This document shows positions 7,316-15,690 of a stretch of DNA of 22,900 nt, in pieces. The position numbers and the translations under genes were made by a program. The first letter of the stretch is position 1. Each line of letters opens with the position of its first letter. The stretch covers positions 1-22,900 of the forward strand of contig JAIPIM010000016.1 in NCBI GenBank assembly GCA_021734725.1. The letters run 5' to 3'. The notes beneath the pieces were generated by a model. The model worked only from the letters and a program-made list of their open reading frames with translations, had not been told where the DNA came from and made no database searches. The stretch comes from Minisyncoccota bacterium. GTDB taxonomy: Bacteria; Verrucomicrobiota; Lentisphaeria; Oligosphaerales; MVZH01.

Positions 7316-8287
7316 CTAATCGCTCAGGTCATTCTCTTTGATGCTTGCAGCAATACGGTCAGCGACTCGCAATGCCTCCAGACCATGCCGACCGGTCACT
7401 CTCGGCTCTGACCGGCGCGCACCAGCTTTCACCTCGCCGATGCAGCGGCAAAAATCTTCCAGCTCAACTTTCAGTGCATTGCAGTCATGCACGGGCACCG
7501 ATTCACGGATGATGCCATGGTCCCCTTTGTAAGCAATCTCCCCGCAATGGTCTTGGTAGTCCAAAGACAGATATGCGTCACTTTTGAATACGCGGAGTTT
7601 TCGCAATGATTCCGCACTCACGCGGCTTGCGGTGAGATTGGCCACGCACTGATTTGCAAAAACCAGGCGGGCATTGGCAATATCTTCGGTTTCACTCAGA
7701 ACTGGAACACCTACAGCGTCAACGCGCTTGACCTCGCTTTTAACCAAACTCAACAGAATGTCGATATCATGAATCATCAGATCCAGCACCACACTGACCT
7801 CCGTCCCGCGTGGTCGTAGACCGGGCCGCGGCGGCGGATAGGCGGCCAAACGGTGGGCCTCAATGAACCGAGGCTCCCCTGGCGTCTTATCGAGACATTC
7901 AAGCACTGGATTGTACCGTTCCACATGCCCCACGCCCAACACCAGCCCGGACGCGGCAGCAAGCCGTACCAATTCCTCGGCCTGAACAACAGTCTCCGTA
8001 ATAGGCTTCTCCACCAAGACATGTTTGTGACGGCCCAGCATGCCCTTGACAACATCGAAGTGCAGATCCGTGGGTACTGCAATACTGACACCCTCTACCG
8101 CGTCGGCAAGCAGTTCTGGTGTCTCGTAAACCGACACACCACCAACTTCCTCCGCCACTTCGCGGGCGCGCTCGGTGTTTTGATCATAAACACCGACCAA
8201 TTCAACGTCATCGCATTGCGTATACAACCTCGCGTGATGTCGGCCAAGCGCGCCTACCCCGATTACGCCTACTTTCACAGTCGTCAT
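7316..8287 (-). CDS. Gfo/Idh/MocA oxidoreductase of the lpx-associated type
   Basis: The 323-residue protein has an N-terminal NAD(P)-binding Rossmann fold (VGVIGVGALGRHHARLY), the family's EKP motif (E93-K94-P95), and the GHVERYNPV segment (120-128) with DLMIHDID (169-176) in the substrate domain. The GH-ER-NP signature marks the subgroup often encoded beside lpxI, lpxA or lpxB in Gram-negative genomes; its best-studied relative, GnnA, oxidises UDP-GlcNAc at C3 for 3-amino lipid A. No GnnB transaminase is visible here, so I do not assign gnnA. The ATG at 8285-8287 is well supported by GAGGTG eight bases upstream. It is the first gene of the minus-strand run toward rsmB and the Nudix gene, and divergent from queF. 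lpxI lies about 5 kb away rather than adjacent. Confidence 0.85.
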   Translation of the reverse strand: MTTVKVGVIGVGALGRHHARLYTQCDDVELVGVYDQNTERAREVAEEVGGVSVYETPELLADAVEGVSIAVPTDLHFDVVKGMLGRHKHVLVEKPITETVVQAEELVRLAAASGLVLGVGHVERYNPVLECLDKTPGEPRFIEAHRLAAYPPPRPGLRPRGTEVSVVLDLMIHDIDILLSLVKSEVKRVDAVGVPVLSETEDIANARLVFANQCVANLTASRVSAESLRKLRVFKSDAYLSLDYQDHCGEIAYKGDHGIIRESVPVHDCNALKVELEDFCRCIGEVKAGARRSEPRVTGRHGLEALRVADRIAASIKENDLSD

Positions 8288-8449
8288 CGCCCAATCACCT
8301 CATTGTTCAACTTGGTTCAACGTTTGAAGACCCGCAGGTGTCTCCATGACTTATTCATGTTAAATGGTATAGTAAGGGTGTTACGTGTAAAGCCAAACCT
8401 GACAACGAGAGAATCGTCTTTTTTTCGTTGATGTACGACAATTCATGAG

Positions 8450-8887
8450 ATGCAGCAACCCGACATGAAAAATGGTAAACACAAGGACGTAACGCGGGAC
8501 TTGACCCTCTTGGCACAAGGCGAGAGAGCATATCCCGAATCCCCGGATGACGCACGCCTTGAGACGTTCGAAAACTGCTACGCGGATCGCGACTACTGGA
8601 TAACCTTCGACTGTCCGGAATTCACCTCGCTCTGCCCCGTAACGAATCAACCTGACTTCGGTCATATCTCTATACGGTATATCCCGAATAAACGCTGCAT
8701 CGAAAGTAAATCACTCAAGCTGTACTTGTTTGCCTTCCGAAGTTCCAACACGTTCCATGAAGAAGCGGTAAATCGCATCATGGATGATATTAAAACAGCC
8801 TGTGAACCCCGTAAGATTATTGTGGAAGGCAACTTTCGGCCGCGGGGAGGCATCAGCATCAATGTCACCTGTGACTACACTGCGTAA
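8450..8887 (+). CDS. queF: NADPH-dependent 7-cyano-7-deazaguanine (preQ0) reductase QueF
   Basis: QueF reduces the nitrile of preQ0 to the amine preQ1 for queuosine tRNA modification. At 145 residues this is the short, unimodular (YkvM-type) form. [13 protein letters not shown] contains the catalytic C62 and D69; the QueF motif [13 protein letters not shown] spans E85-R97; FHEE (102-105) and [10 protein letters not shown] complete the family signature. The first ATG (8450) has no good ribosome site and an alternative ATG at 8465 is equally poor, so the first five residues are uncertain. No other queuosine genes are present. It heads a plus-strand run with the NagB-like gene 62 bases downstream. 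I see no preQ1 riboswitch in the 162-base leader region. Confidence 0.95.
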   Translation: MQQPDMKNGKHKDVTRDLTLLAQGERAYPESPDDARLETFENCYADRDYWITFDCPEFTSLCPVTNQPDFGHISIRYIPNKRCIESKSLKLYLFAFRSSNTFHEEAVNRIMDDIKTACEPRKIIVEGNFRPRGGISINVTCDYTA

Positions 8888-8936
8888 GACCGCCGTTGAC
8901 ATGGCACGTTTCGCACAGGGGCTATCTACGCTGCAC

Positions 8937-8944
8937 AAAGGAGG
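8937..8944 (+). promoter_or_regulatory. Strong Shine-Dalgarno fixing the NagB-like start
   Basis: AAAGGAGG lies five bases before the ATG at 8950. It selects this start over the longer open frame that begins at a TTG at 8896, which lacks any ribosome site. It is the best ribosome site in the window and suggests high translation of the following gene. Confidence 0.8.
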
Positions 8945-8949
8945 ATGCA

Positions 8950-9876
8950 ATGAGACCCTATAGTAAAGTGGCGCCTGGCTGGTGGGATTATACAACTCTG
9001 GACACAAACATCCTAAACGAAGCGGCGGCTTTGACTGCTCAAGATATTCAGAACTTGGAACGCGATGGCTTTGCAATCCGGTTCTATGATACCATTGAAG
9101 AGTTCTACCTGGCGGAAGCGCTCGAATACATTGACGCATGGCAACAGGCAACGCCGGAATCACCTGCCGGCATCTGCGGGCCCATCGGCCCTACGGAGCA
9201 GCTGCCGCTCGTGGCACGTCTCGTCAACGAACTGAATATTTCCCTCGACCAGTGCCATTTCTGGGGCATGGATGAATGGGTCGTAAACGGTAAAGAAGTG
9301 GATGCACATTTTCCGCTTGGTTTCGCCAAAGCGGATATGGATCTGTGCTTCAGCCGCATTAACCCGGAACTGGCCATGCCAAGCAGTAATCTGCATTTCC
9401 CATCCGTCAACCCCAAGGAGTACAGCGCCAGTTGGGATACAGCGCGCTGCGTAGTCATGCAGGGAGGGCAGGGAGAGGTTAAACACTGGGCGTTTAATGA
9501 TCCGCCCAAGCGCGAGGCACCCTACGACGCCACTCCACCTCCCCCGGAGGAATACCGAAAACTGGGCACCCGTGTCGTAGACCTGCACCCAATGACGCTC
9601 ATGCAGAATGCCCGAACATCCGGCGGTGGCACAGTCCAAAATGTTCCCCATCAGGCGGTTACCGTTGGGCCAATCGAAACATGGAAAGCGGAAAAGGTTT
9701 CGATCTGGCATCCTGGACACCACGATAATCCATTTGGCATACGGCTGACCACACTGATGATCGCCAAACAGATCCCTGACACTTCCGTCCCAATGTCGTT
9801 GCTCGCGGACCATCCCAATGTCCAATTTAACTTCTTCCGCCCCGGCCTTGGATCCTGCGATGTGGAGATGCATTGA
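8950..9876 (+). CDS. Diverged NagB-like sugar-phosphate isomerase
   Basis: The 308-residue protein aligns by eye with glucosamine-6-phosphate deaminase/isomerase, but with altered active-site motifs. FWGMDEWV keeps the NagB catalytic Asp (D108, E. coli D72 position). The GxGxDGHIAFNEP loop reads [13 protein letters not shown] (173-185): the usual Asp is Val177, His179 is kept, and Glu is Asp184. The phosphate-binding GGTP-type loop is replaced by [11 protein letters not shown] (76-86). A Pro-rich insert follows (about residues 193-202). The stop is one base from the start of the PIG-L gene, so the two are probably made together. Known NagB proteins convert GlcN-6-P to Fru-6-P plus ammonia; here the changes suggest a different or non-phosphorylated amino sugar, or a non-hydrolytic role. 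Family is likely, activity unknown. Confidence 0.8.
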   Translation: MRPYSKVAPGWWDYTTLDTNILNEAAALTAQDIQNLERDGFAIRFYDTIEEFYLAEALEYIDAWQQATPESPAGICGPIGPTEQLPLVARLVNELNISLDQCHFWGMDEWVVNGKEVDAHFPLGFAKADMDLCFSRINPELAMPSSNLHFPSVNPKEYSASWDTARCVVMQGGQGEVKHWAFNDPPKREAPYDATPPPPEEYRKLGTRVVDLHPMTLMQNARTSGGGTVQNVPHQAVTVGPIETWKAEKVSIWHPGHHDNPFGIRLTTLMIAKQIPDTSVPMSLLADHPNVQFNFFRPGLGSCDVEMH

Positions 9877-9877
9877 T

Positions 9878-10660
9878 ATGAGTACGCGGATCTTCGCCCT
9901 GGCAGCGCACCCGGATGACATCGAGTTCGTTATGGGCGGAACACTCATTCTCCTTGCCGAGGCAGACTGTGACATTCATACGATGAATATAGCCAACGGC
10001 TCGTGCGGTTCCGTCACGGAGGATGCCGAGACAATTGCACGAATAAGGACGGAAGAAGCGCGCAACGCGGCACGTCACCTTGACGCCACGTTCCATCCGC
10101 CTCTTGTCCCCGATTTGGAAATATTTTATGAACAAGATCTGCTGGCCAAAGTCACTGCGATCATGCGGGACGTGGCGCCGGACATTCTTCTACTGCAGTC
10201 GCCGCAGGACTACATGGAAGATCATATGAACGCCGTTCGCCTGGCCGTTACTGCCGCCTTCTGTCGAGGCATGCGTAACTTCCCGGTAAACCCACCCCGC
10301 GAAGCCGTGGACAAACCGGTGACCATATACCATGCACAACCGCATGCGAACCGAGGGCCGCTCAATCAAGTGGTCACACCCGATTTCTACGTGGATGTAA
10401 GCACTGTGATCGATAAGAAAACCGCTATGCTGGCCGAGCATCGAAGCCAGAAAGAGTGGCTCGACCATAGCCAGGGAATGGACGCTTACCTTCATGCCAT
10501 GCAGGGTTTTGCTCGTGACCTCGGAGAACTCTCCGGCGGCCTGGCGTACGCGGAAGGCTGGCGGCGACACAATCCCCTGGGCCTGTGTGGTCCGGATGCG
10601 AATCCATTGGCCGACCTGCTGGCGCCGCATTGCCACTGGTCATCCAGAACGCCGCAGTAG
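9878..10660 (+). CDS. PIG-L (LmbE-like) deacetylase
   Basis: The 260-residue protein opens with FALAAHPDDIEFVMGGT: AHPDDxE (H11, D13-D14, E16) is the zinc-binding and catalytic motif of the PIG-L family, and the third zinc ligand is provided by DHMNAVRLA (H116). Members remove acetyl from N-acetylglucosaminyl groups, for example GlcNAc-PI, GlcNAc-Ins or diacetylchitobiose. The ATG at 9878 begins one base after the NagB-like stop; the frame is open further upstream, inside that gene, but the family start is here. The pairing with a NagB-like isomerase suggests sequential deacetylation and isomerisation of one amino-sugar compound. prmC starts seven bases downstream. No signal peptide, so cytoplasmic. 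Confidence 0.9.
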   Translation: MSTRIFALAAHPDDIEFVMGGTLILLAEADCDIHTMNIANGSCGSVTEDAETIARIRTEEARNAARHLDATFHPPLVPDLEIFYEQDLLAKVTAIMRDVAPDILLLQSPQDYMEDHMNAVRLAVTAAFCRGMRNFPVNPPREAVDKPVTIYHAQPHANRGPLNQVVTPDFYVDVSTVIDKKTAMLAEHRSQKEWLDHSQGMDAYLHAMQGFARDLGELSGGLAYAEGWRRHNPLGLCGPDANPLADLLAPHCHWSSRTPQ

Positions 10661-10667
10661 GTTGTTC

Positions 10668-11516
10668 ATGAACACCTTCCGTGATGTTCTTCGCAAAGGG
10701 ACACGCTGCTTGCGAGATGCGGGCATCGAGAATTACGAGCGCGAAGCCGAATGGCTACTCGAACTTGTTACCGGTTGCGCACGCGCGGATTTCTATGTGA
10801 AGCCCGGTGACCCCGTCCTCTCTGAGCAATTCCGCCACTACACGCAGTTGCTTGCGCAACGCAGCGCACACGTCCCACTCCAGTATGTCATGGCAAGCGT
10901 GGAATTCTTTGGCCGGTCCTTCGACGTCGGTCCCGGAGCCCTTATCCCGCGGCCGGAAACCGAACGACTCGTGGAAATCGCGGTAAGCCATTACCCCGGC
11001 TATGGTTTGGCGTGCGATGTGTGTACAGGCACCGGCGTCATTGGCCTCACACTGTGCCTGGAACTCCCCGTAATTCCTTTGTTGTTGGCCATTGACATTT
11101 CAGAAAAGGCCCTCTCCTACTGCATGCGCAACCGGACACAACTGAATGCTGCTGCGGCATCCATCTGCCAGGCTGACCTGTTGACAGCCACTTCGCCAGC
11201 CCCCATGTTCTCACTGATAACGGCCAACCCGCCGTACGTGGATTCCGAAGCGTATAAGGACTTGCCAACTGAAATAAAGGACCACGAGCCACCTATCGCA
11301 CTTCGGGCGGGCAAAGGGGGAGTCGAGGTCATCACACGCCTTAGCGCCCAGGCCCACCGACGCCTGACACCCAACGGCTGGTTCATCACAGAAATCGGGG
11401 AAGATCAGGCCGGTGCTGTACATCGACAACTCACCTGCCTGGGGTTCAGCAATGTCTCCATCGTCGATGATTACACCGGGAGACCACGGATTGCATTAGG
11501 CTGCAAACATGCCTGA
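10668..11516 (+). CDS. prmC: Release-factor glutamine methyltransferase PrmC
   Basis: PrmC (HemK) methylates the Gln of the GGQ motif in RF1 and RF2, improving termination of translation. The 282-residue protein shows the helical N-terminal domain (residues about 1-75), then VEFFGRSFDVGPGALIPRPETE, the family signature, the SAM loop DVCTGTGVIGLTL and the catalytic NPPY (N187-Y190) in ITANPPYVDSE. The SAM loop has DVCTGTG where most homologues have DLGTGSG. The ATG at 10668 lies seven bases after the PIG-L stop with no strong ribosome site, so translation is likely coupled. prfA, its usual neighbour, is absent; here prmC ends an amino-sugar run. Confidence 0.95.
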   Translation: MNTFRDVLRKGTRCLRDAGIENYEREAEWLLELVTGCARADFYVKPGDPVLSEQFRHYTQLLAQRSAHVPLQYVMASVEFFGRSFDVGPGALIPRPETERLVEIAVSHYPGYGLACDVCTGTGVIGLTLCLELPVIPLLLAIDISEKALSYCMRNRTQLNAAAASICQADLLTATSPAPMFSLITANPPYVDSEAYKDLPTEIKDHEPPIALRAGKGGVEVITRLSAQAHRRLTPNGWFITEIGEDQAGAVHRQLTCLGFSNVSIVDDYTGRPRIALGCKHA

Positions 11517-11619
11517 TCACATTGTGAAGCCCGAAACATTGTCGCTTCGAGAATCTCCGTGTTCGTTTTTTACGGACAGAGTGATTCAGGCTACTTGAAA
11601 AGTTTACCAAAAGCCGTTG

Positions 11620-13890
11620 TCAATGCTTGACATTGACGCACCTACTGCCGGACGCCTCGGCATGGTTTATGGTGACCGCTTCATGGTGAGGTAATGCCAC
11701 TTCAATACATGGTGCTTCGGAGAACCAAGTCCCGTCCCAAAGGACCTCTGCCCCCCCGTCTGTCCCCCTTACCTCGACCGTCAGCACACCTGACGACGTG
11801 GGGGTGGGGCCGAACCGCAAAACGGTGCGCGTGCGCAGCCATTCAACCGACAGTCCACTTCCAAGAACAAGTCTATCCCCTTCTTCGCGCACAAAAAGGG
11901 CTCGCATCATCATCACCCATTCGGCTGCAGCCCATGCATGCTGCCCGTCCCCCATGCATCCACCGCCGGTCCGCGGATGGATAGCTTCAGGCCAATGTCC
12001 CGTCGCAGACGCCGTATCGGCTACTGCACGAATCAGACCCGTAAAACGCGCATCACCCGCACGCAACAGCACCTGGGCTAAATGCAGTGTTAAATAGGCG
12101 TTCAATCCGGAGTGAATCATGTCTTGGAAAAACGCTCCCTTGACCAAACATTCATCCATCAGAAAGTCCGCAGTCGCCAAAAGTCTTTCGTCTCGGGGCG
12201 GCAGTATTTGCAGGGGATAGCCCGCACAGAGGGCTCCCACCGCACCGGCATCCATGCGCCGATAGGGCGAGGCGGGAATGCCGTCGCAGGATCGAATATG
12301 CCGGGATTGTTCCAGGCTGCGCCGTATCGAGTCGGTAAGGTCACGGGCCGCCTTTTCCCACTTTTCCGCCCGCTTCACGTCGCCGCACCCGCGCAGAAGT
12401 CGTGCAGCACCTTCCAGCCCGGCGACGGACCAGTAGTCATCCCAATAGTAGTAATCGATGTTTCCAAAATGTTCAGCACTGAATCCCGCGGGAAGAAGAC
12501 CGGTATGAAGCTGATCTTTCTCACGGGTCAGACGCTCACGGCAAATCCAGTCGCCGCCGCGGGCCAACACAGGAATCCACTCCCGCGGCGGTTCCGTTTT
12601 GGTCAAGGAACAATATTTGGCAAATGCCCATAGAACTTCTCCGTTGCTGTCCCATTCCCCCTCCTGCGAGTGAAAATATCCCGTCAGATGCTGCTTGGCC
12701 GGAAAGTGGTCCAGCAGACGGCGCACCCTCCCCACCGCATTCATACCGAGCAAGGCGTGAGCCATAAAGACGGCATCGCGATACCAGAAACGCTTGTACG
12801 TATACGGACCGGGATAAGCCCAGTCTGGGCTTAAGAGAATCAGTGTCCGAACGGCAGCGTCGTACAGTTTCTTAAACCTCTCGTGCGGAATTTCCAGGGA
12901 TGCCGTATTCTTCAACGCATCAGGCCATGCCGTTATGCGGGCCAGACGCCGAGCCGCGCGCCGTTTGGTCCCATGCTCCGCCAGTGGAATATCTACCCCG
13001 CGGCGCCACGGACATTTCGCGTTGCCCCCGTCGATGCGAAAGACCGCGGCGGCAGTGGCCATGCCAATGCCGCAGTGAACCTTGGCGCTTTCACTCCCTG
13101 AAACCAGTTTATGGAAGACGTCTCCATCCTTGTAGCAGGACATGAAGATACGATCGGGTTGAGAGTGAAATTGGACGCTTTCAGAACGGTTGACACTCCA
13201 GCTGTGTTCGGCTTGGTCGAAAGAAATTGTGTTGATAAAGCTGACGCCTTCGGGGTTGTAGGGCCGCAAAGCCAGAACCAGCCAGCCAGATGAGGCAGCA
13301 CGCACTTCCGCGGTCAGCCGGCAGACCGGCACATCTTCAGACATGCATACAAAGACAGCCGTGGCAAGCTCAACATCATTGGCTTGAGTAATCGTCCGAA
13401 CACACAGAGAACTTTCACTTTCAGCCTGTTCCTGCCTGACCTCTTCCGCGCGACTGGGCAATAACGCGCGGCCGTCATCCCGCAGCACCCATACATCCAG
13501 CGACCAACCGTCCCACATGGGAGTCACCAGGCCGCGCGGGTCCACAATGGGCCAGGCTTCGAAGTCAGGCACCCCAACAGCCGTCCAATTGCGATGGGTC
13601 AGATTAATATGCGTAACTGAAAAGGCACGTGGAATGAAGGATTCACTGTTGGGATCGAATTGTTTCTCAACCCAGAATGGCCACACCCAATCAAGGTTAT
13701 GCTGGATCGCTCGAGTATTGATCAGGCCACGCGCGTGGAACGCTACGCCGGCACGTATAAGCTCGATCGGCTCTGTTACCGACGAAGGCTGGGCAAATCG
13801 TCGCAGACGCGAAACAAGCGTGATGGGGTCAAGAAAGCCATGCTTTCGTGCTGCACGGCGGATCAGGTATTTCCAGGGAAACCATGTCAT
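11620..13890 (-). CDS. Six-hairpin (alpha/alpha)6 glycosidase-like protein
   Basis: The 756-residue protein has an N-terminal beta-rich part (about residues 60-300, with repeated Trp and FWVEKQFDPN..SFIPRAFSVTHINLTHRNWTAVG) and a C-terminal helical toroid: YTYKRFWYRDAVFMAHALL, YFHSQEGEWDSNGEVLWAF, IDYYYWDDYWSVAGLEGAARLL and GHWPEAIHPRTGGGCMGDGQHAWAAAEWV. Acidic residues in WYRDA, EGEWDSNGE and WDDYW are candidates for catalysis, as in GH15, GH63 and GH65-like enzymes. No signal peptide is seen (MTWFPWKYLIRRAARKHG), so it may act inside the cell, perhaps on a storage or imported glucan. I cannot assign a CAZy family. The ATG at 13888-13890 has GAGGA about eleven bases upstream. It is monocistronic, convergent with prmC and divergent from the small exported protein. 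Confidence 0.75.
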   Translation of the reverse strand: MTWFPWKYLIRRAARKHGFLDPITLVSRLRRFAQPSSVTEPIELIRAGVAFHARGLINTRAIQHNLDWVWPFWVEKQFDPNSESFIPRAFSVTHINLTHRNWTAVGVPDFEAWPIVDPRGLVTPMWDGWSLDVWVLRDDGRALLPSRAEEVRQEQAESESSLCVRTITQANDVELATAVFVCMSEDVPVCRLTAEVRAASSGWLVLALRPYNPEGVSFINTISFDQAEHSWSVNRSESVQFHSQPDRIFMSCYKDGDVFHKLVSGSESAKVHCGIGMATAAAVFRIDGGNAKCPWRRGVDIPLAEHGTKRRAARRLARITAWPDALKNTASLEIPHERFKKLYDAAVRTLILLSPDWAYPGPYTYKRFWYRDAVFMAHALLGMNAVGRVRRLLDHFPAKQHLTGYFHSQEGEWDSNGEVLWAFAKYCSLTKTEPPREWIPVLARGGDWICRERLTREKDQLHTGLLPAGFSAEHFGNIDYYYWDDYWSVAGLEGAARLLRGCGDVKRAEKWEKAARDLTDSIRRSLEQSRHIRSCDGIPASPYRRMDAGAVGALCAGYPLQILPPRDERLLATADFLMDECLVKGAFFQDMIHSGLNAYLTLHLAQVLLRAGDARFTGLIRAVADTASATGHWPEAIHPRTGGGCMGDGQHAWAAAEWVMMMRALFVREEGDRLVLGSGLSVEWLRTRTVLRFGPTPTSSGVLTVEVRGTDGGAEVLWDGTWFSEAPCIEVALPHHEAVTINHAEASGSRCVNVKH

Positions 13891-14038
13891 CGGCAGTCGT
13901 TCCTCGTGTCATACAATGTAGCATGGATTCTCCTGTCCCGCAGGTTTTGTCTTGGTTTGATAAACCAGCGCCAAAAGATATTGTTACACACAATTCTCGT
14001 CCCCACACTGGGGTACACGAAAAAAAGCAGGTGTACGT
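13891..14038. promoter_or_regulatory. Divergent intergenic region with a candidate plus-strand promoter
   Basis: This 148-base gap separates the glycosidase (-) from the small exported protein (+). TTGATA (13957-13962), 16 bases, then TATTGT (13979-13984) make a plausible promoter for the plus-strand pair. A small perfect hairpin, CCCCA-CAC-TGGGG (14001-14013), falls in the expected leader and is followed by a run of A. On the minus strand TACATT near 13915 is a possible -10 but without a clear -35. Confidence 0.35.
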
Positions 14039-14431
14039 ATGAGCATACCATTCTCCGATCGTTCCTCCGCACTCGTCATCGGCTGCCTGGCATTGTTTTT
14101 GATCGTACTTTGCGGCGCGGCTGCTGATGCTGCAACAAATCCTCAGACCATTGCCGCGGCCTCCAAGGCAGTGTCTCCGGCCGTGCGCACGGCATCAGCT
14201 GTTGTCGCTGTACCGGCCAGCACCGCGCAAATCCTGCAACTCCCGCGCGGGGCTCTGGAAATTGTATGCTGTCCCCTGCCCGGTATAAGTATTGCACAAG
14301 GGTTGCAACATGTCGGTGAGGGAATCCTTGCTCCTTTCAAACTCACGGCCAATGTCCTCACGCTGCCGTACGCTCTCGTACTAGGGGTATCCGAAACAGC
14401 GGCCGCTGTGCCAAACTCAATAATCGAATGA
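14039..14431 (+). CDS. Small exported protein of unknown function
   Basis: The 130-residue product starts with a classical signal peptide: MSIPFSDRSS, a hydrophobic core ALVIGCLALFLIVLCG, and a likely signal peptidase site after AAADA (about residue 31). The mature part is Ala/Val-rich and contains LPRGALEIVCCPLPGISIAQGL and GEGILAPFKLTANVLTLPYALVLG, amphipathic segments that may sit in or at the outer membrane. I do not recognise the family; the layout distantly recalls small exported PVC proteins with a GLANI..P motif, but that is only an impression. It lies fifteen bases before lpxK in the same direction, probably one transcript, which suggests an envelope role. A weak AGGTG precedes the ATG. 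Confidence 0.7.
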   Translation: MSIPFSDRSSALVIGCLALFLIVLCGAAADAATNPQTIAAASKAVSPAVRTASAVVAVPASTAQILQLPRGALEIVCCPLPGISIAQGLQHVGEGILAPFKLTANVLTLPYALVLGVSETAAAVPNSIIE

Positions 14432-14446
14432 CACCATGCAACTGAT

Positions 14447-15616
14447 ATGACACTACGCGAACTCGGCGAAAAAGCGGAAGAGTATGTCGTACAACTGCTG
14501 AGCGGCCGCTGTCGCAGCCGGCGCGACCACGCCGTGCTCGCGGTACTGTTCGGTGCGTCACGAATCTACCGATCACTGGTACAGTTGCGGCTCACGCTCT
14601 ATGGCGAACGCATCCTTCGCCACCGGATGCTCGGTTGCCTGGTTGTCAGCATCGGCAATTTAACCGTGGGAGGGACCGGGAAAACCCCTGTCGTCGAAGT
14701 CTTCAGCCGTACTCTGGCTTCAAAAAACCGCAGGGTCGCCATACTGAGTCGAGGCTATCGCAGCAAAGGAATCCCGTTCTGGCAAAAGCTGAAAAACATG
14801 CTCATGCATCCGGATAAGGAAGTGCCTCCACGTGTCGTCTCAGATGGCAAACGCCTGCTGATGAACTCAGCAATGGCAGGCGACGAACCTTACATGCTGG
14901 CCAATAATTTGCGCGATGTCTGTGTGGTCGTGGACAAAGACCGAGTCAAGGCGGGCCGGTATGCCATCCGTCACCTCGGAGCAGACACCCTGGTACTGGA
15001 TGACGGTTTTCAGTACTTGCACCTGAAGCCGAGGCTGAATATTCTGCTTGTTGATTCAACGGCCCCGTTCCACAACCACCACCTGTTGCCTCGCGGATTG
15101 CTGAGGGAACCCATCAAAAACGTTCGCCGTGCGGATTATATTTTCCTGACAAAATCCTCGGGAAAGCCACACATTCGCCATCTGAAAAGTTTCCTGCGAC
15201 GACACAACCCGTCGGCAGAAATCATCGAATGTACACATAAACCACAGTATCTTGAAGAGGTCTACAGCGGAAGTCGACAAGACTTGGAATTTTTGGTCGG
15301 CAAACGTGTCGCGGCTATTTGCGCCATTGCATGCCCCCGGAGCTTTGACGATTTTCTGACTGAACTCGGTGCGAACCTGGTGCACACGGAGCACTTTATC
15401 GACCATCACCGCTACCGCCAGCAGGAGATCATCGATTTCGTTAATGCCAGCCTGAACAAAGACGCCGAAATCATCATCACCACAGAAAAAGACGCGGTTC
15501 GCTTCCCGACTGTCCTGCGGCGTGATCTGCCCGTCTACTTTCTGCGCGTGGAAATCGATATCCTCAGCGGACAGGAAACATTTAACGACTGCATTACACG
15601 CATCTGTTTTCTGTGA
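14447..15616 (+). CDS. lpxK: Tetraacyldisaccharide 4'-kinase LpxK
   Basis: LpxK phosphorylates the 4' position of the tetraacyl disaccharide-1-phosphate to give lipid IVA, at the inner face of the cytoplasmic membrane. The 389-residue protein shows the family P-loop [14 protein letters not shown] (68-81), [10 protein letters not shown] (98-107), the [19 protein letters not shown] segment and [11 protein letters not shown] (180-190), whose Asp pair (D185-D186) includes the catalytic base. The last motif usually reads DDGLQH or DDGFQH; Tyr replaces His here. The P-loop sits about 20 residues further in than usual because of a longer, basic N-terminus. The ATG at 14447 has no good ribosome site, in keeping with coupling to the small exported gene. 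Transcription ends at the hairpin at 15651-15682. Confidence 0.94.
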   Translation: MTLRELGEKAEEYVVQLLSGRCRSRRDHAVLAVLFGASRIYRSLVQLRLTLYGERILRHRMLGCLVVSIGNLTVGGTGKTPVVEVFSRTLASKNRRVAILSRGYRSKGIPFWQKLKNMLMHPDKEVPPRVVSDGKRLLMNSAMAGDEPYMLANNLRDVCVVVDKDRVKAGRYAIRHLGADTLVLDDGFQYLHLKPRLNILLVDSTAPFHNHHLLPRGLLREPIKNVRRADYIFLTKSSGKPHIRHLKSFLRRHNPSAEIIECTHKPQYLEEVYSGSRQDLEFLVGKRVAAICAIACPRSFDDFLTELGANLVHTEHFIDHHRYRQQEIIDFVNASLNKDAEIIITTEKDAVRFPTVLRRDLPVYFLRVEIDILSGQETFNDCITRICFL

Positions 15617-15650
15617 CAGCTTTTTGGTGACAGTAATACCGCCAACCGTC

Positions 15651-15682
15651 CGCTGAAAAGCCGGTATTCCGGCTTTTCAGCG
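15651..15682. terminator. Perfect bidirectional intrinsic terminator between lpxK and an oxidoreductase
   Basis: CGCTGAAAAGCCGG and its exact reverse complement flank a TATT loop: 14 uninterrupted base pairs. The GC-rich core GCCGG/CCGGC is followed by TTTT on both strands, so it can end transcripts from lpxK (+, stop at 15616) and from the oxidoreductase (-, stop at 15691). Confidence 0.85.
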
Positions 15683-15690
15683 ATATCAGG

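Noticed and set aside
8288..8449. preQ1 riboswitch upstream of queF
   Set aside because: None of the preQ1-I core patterns or A-rich tail is visible; a short ACGA/TCGT hairpin with T-run at about 8405-8425 is too small to call. TATAGT at 8368-8373 might be a -10 but lacks a good -35.
9160..9975. Long minus-strand open frame (271 codons) opposite the NagB-like and PIG-L genes
   Set aside because: It is antisense to two well-supported genes, has no recognisable domain and no ribosome site; a by-product of codon usage on the plus strand.
11559..11579. Possible terminator after prmC (TCCGT ... ACGGA)
   Set aside because: The T-run is in the loop instead of after the stem, and the stem is only five pairs. 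No convincing terminator seen for prmC.
11619..11637. Inverted repeat GTCAATG-N5-CATTGAC at the glycosidase stop codon
   Set aside because: Seven-base arms without a T-tract on either strand; half of it is coding. Too weak to call a terminator or site.
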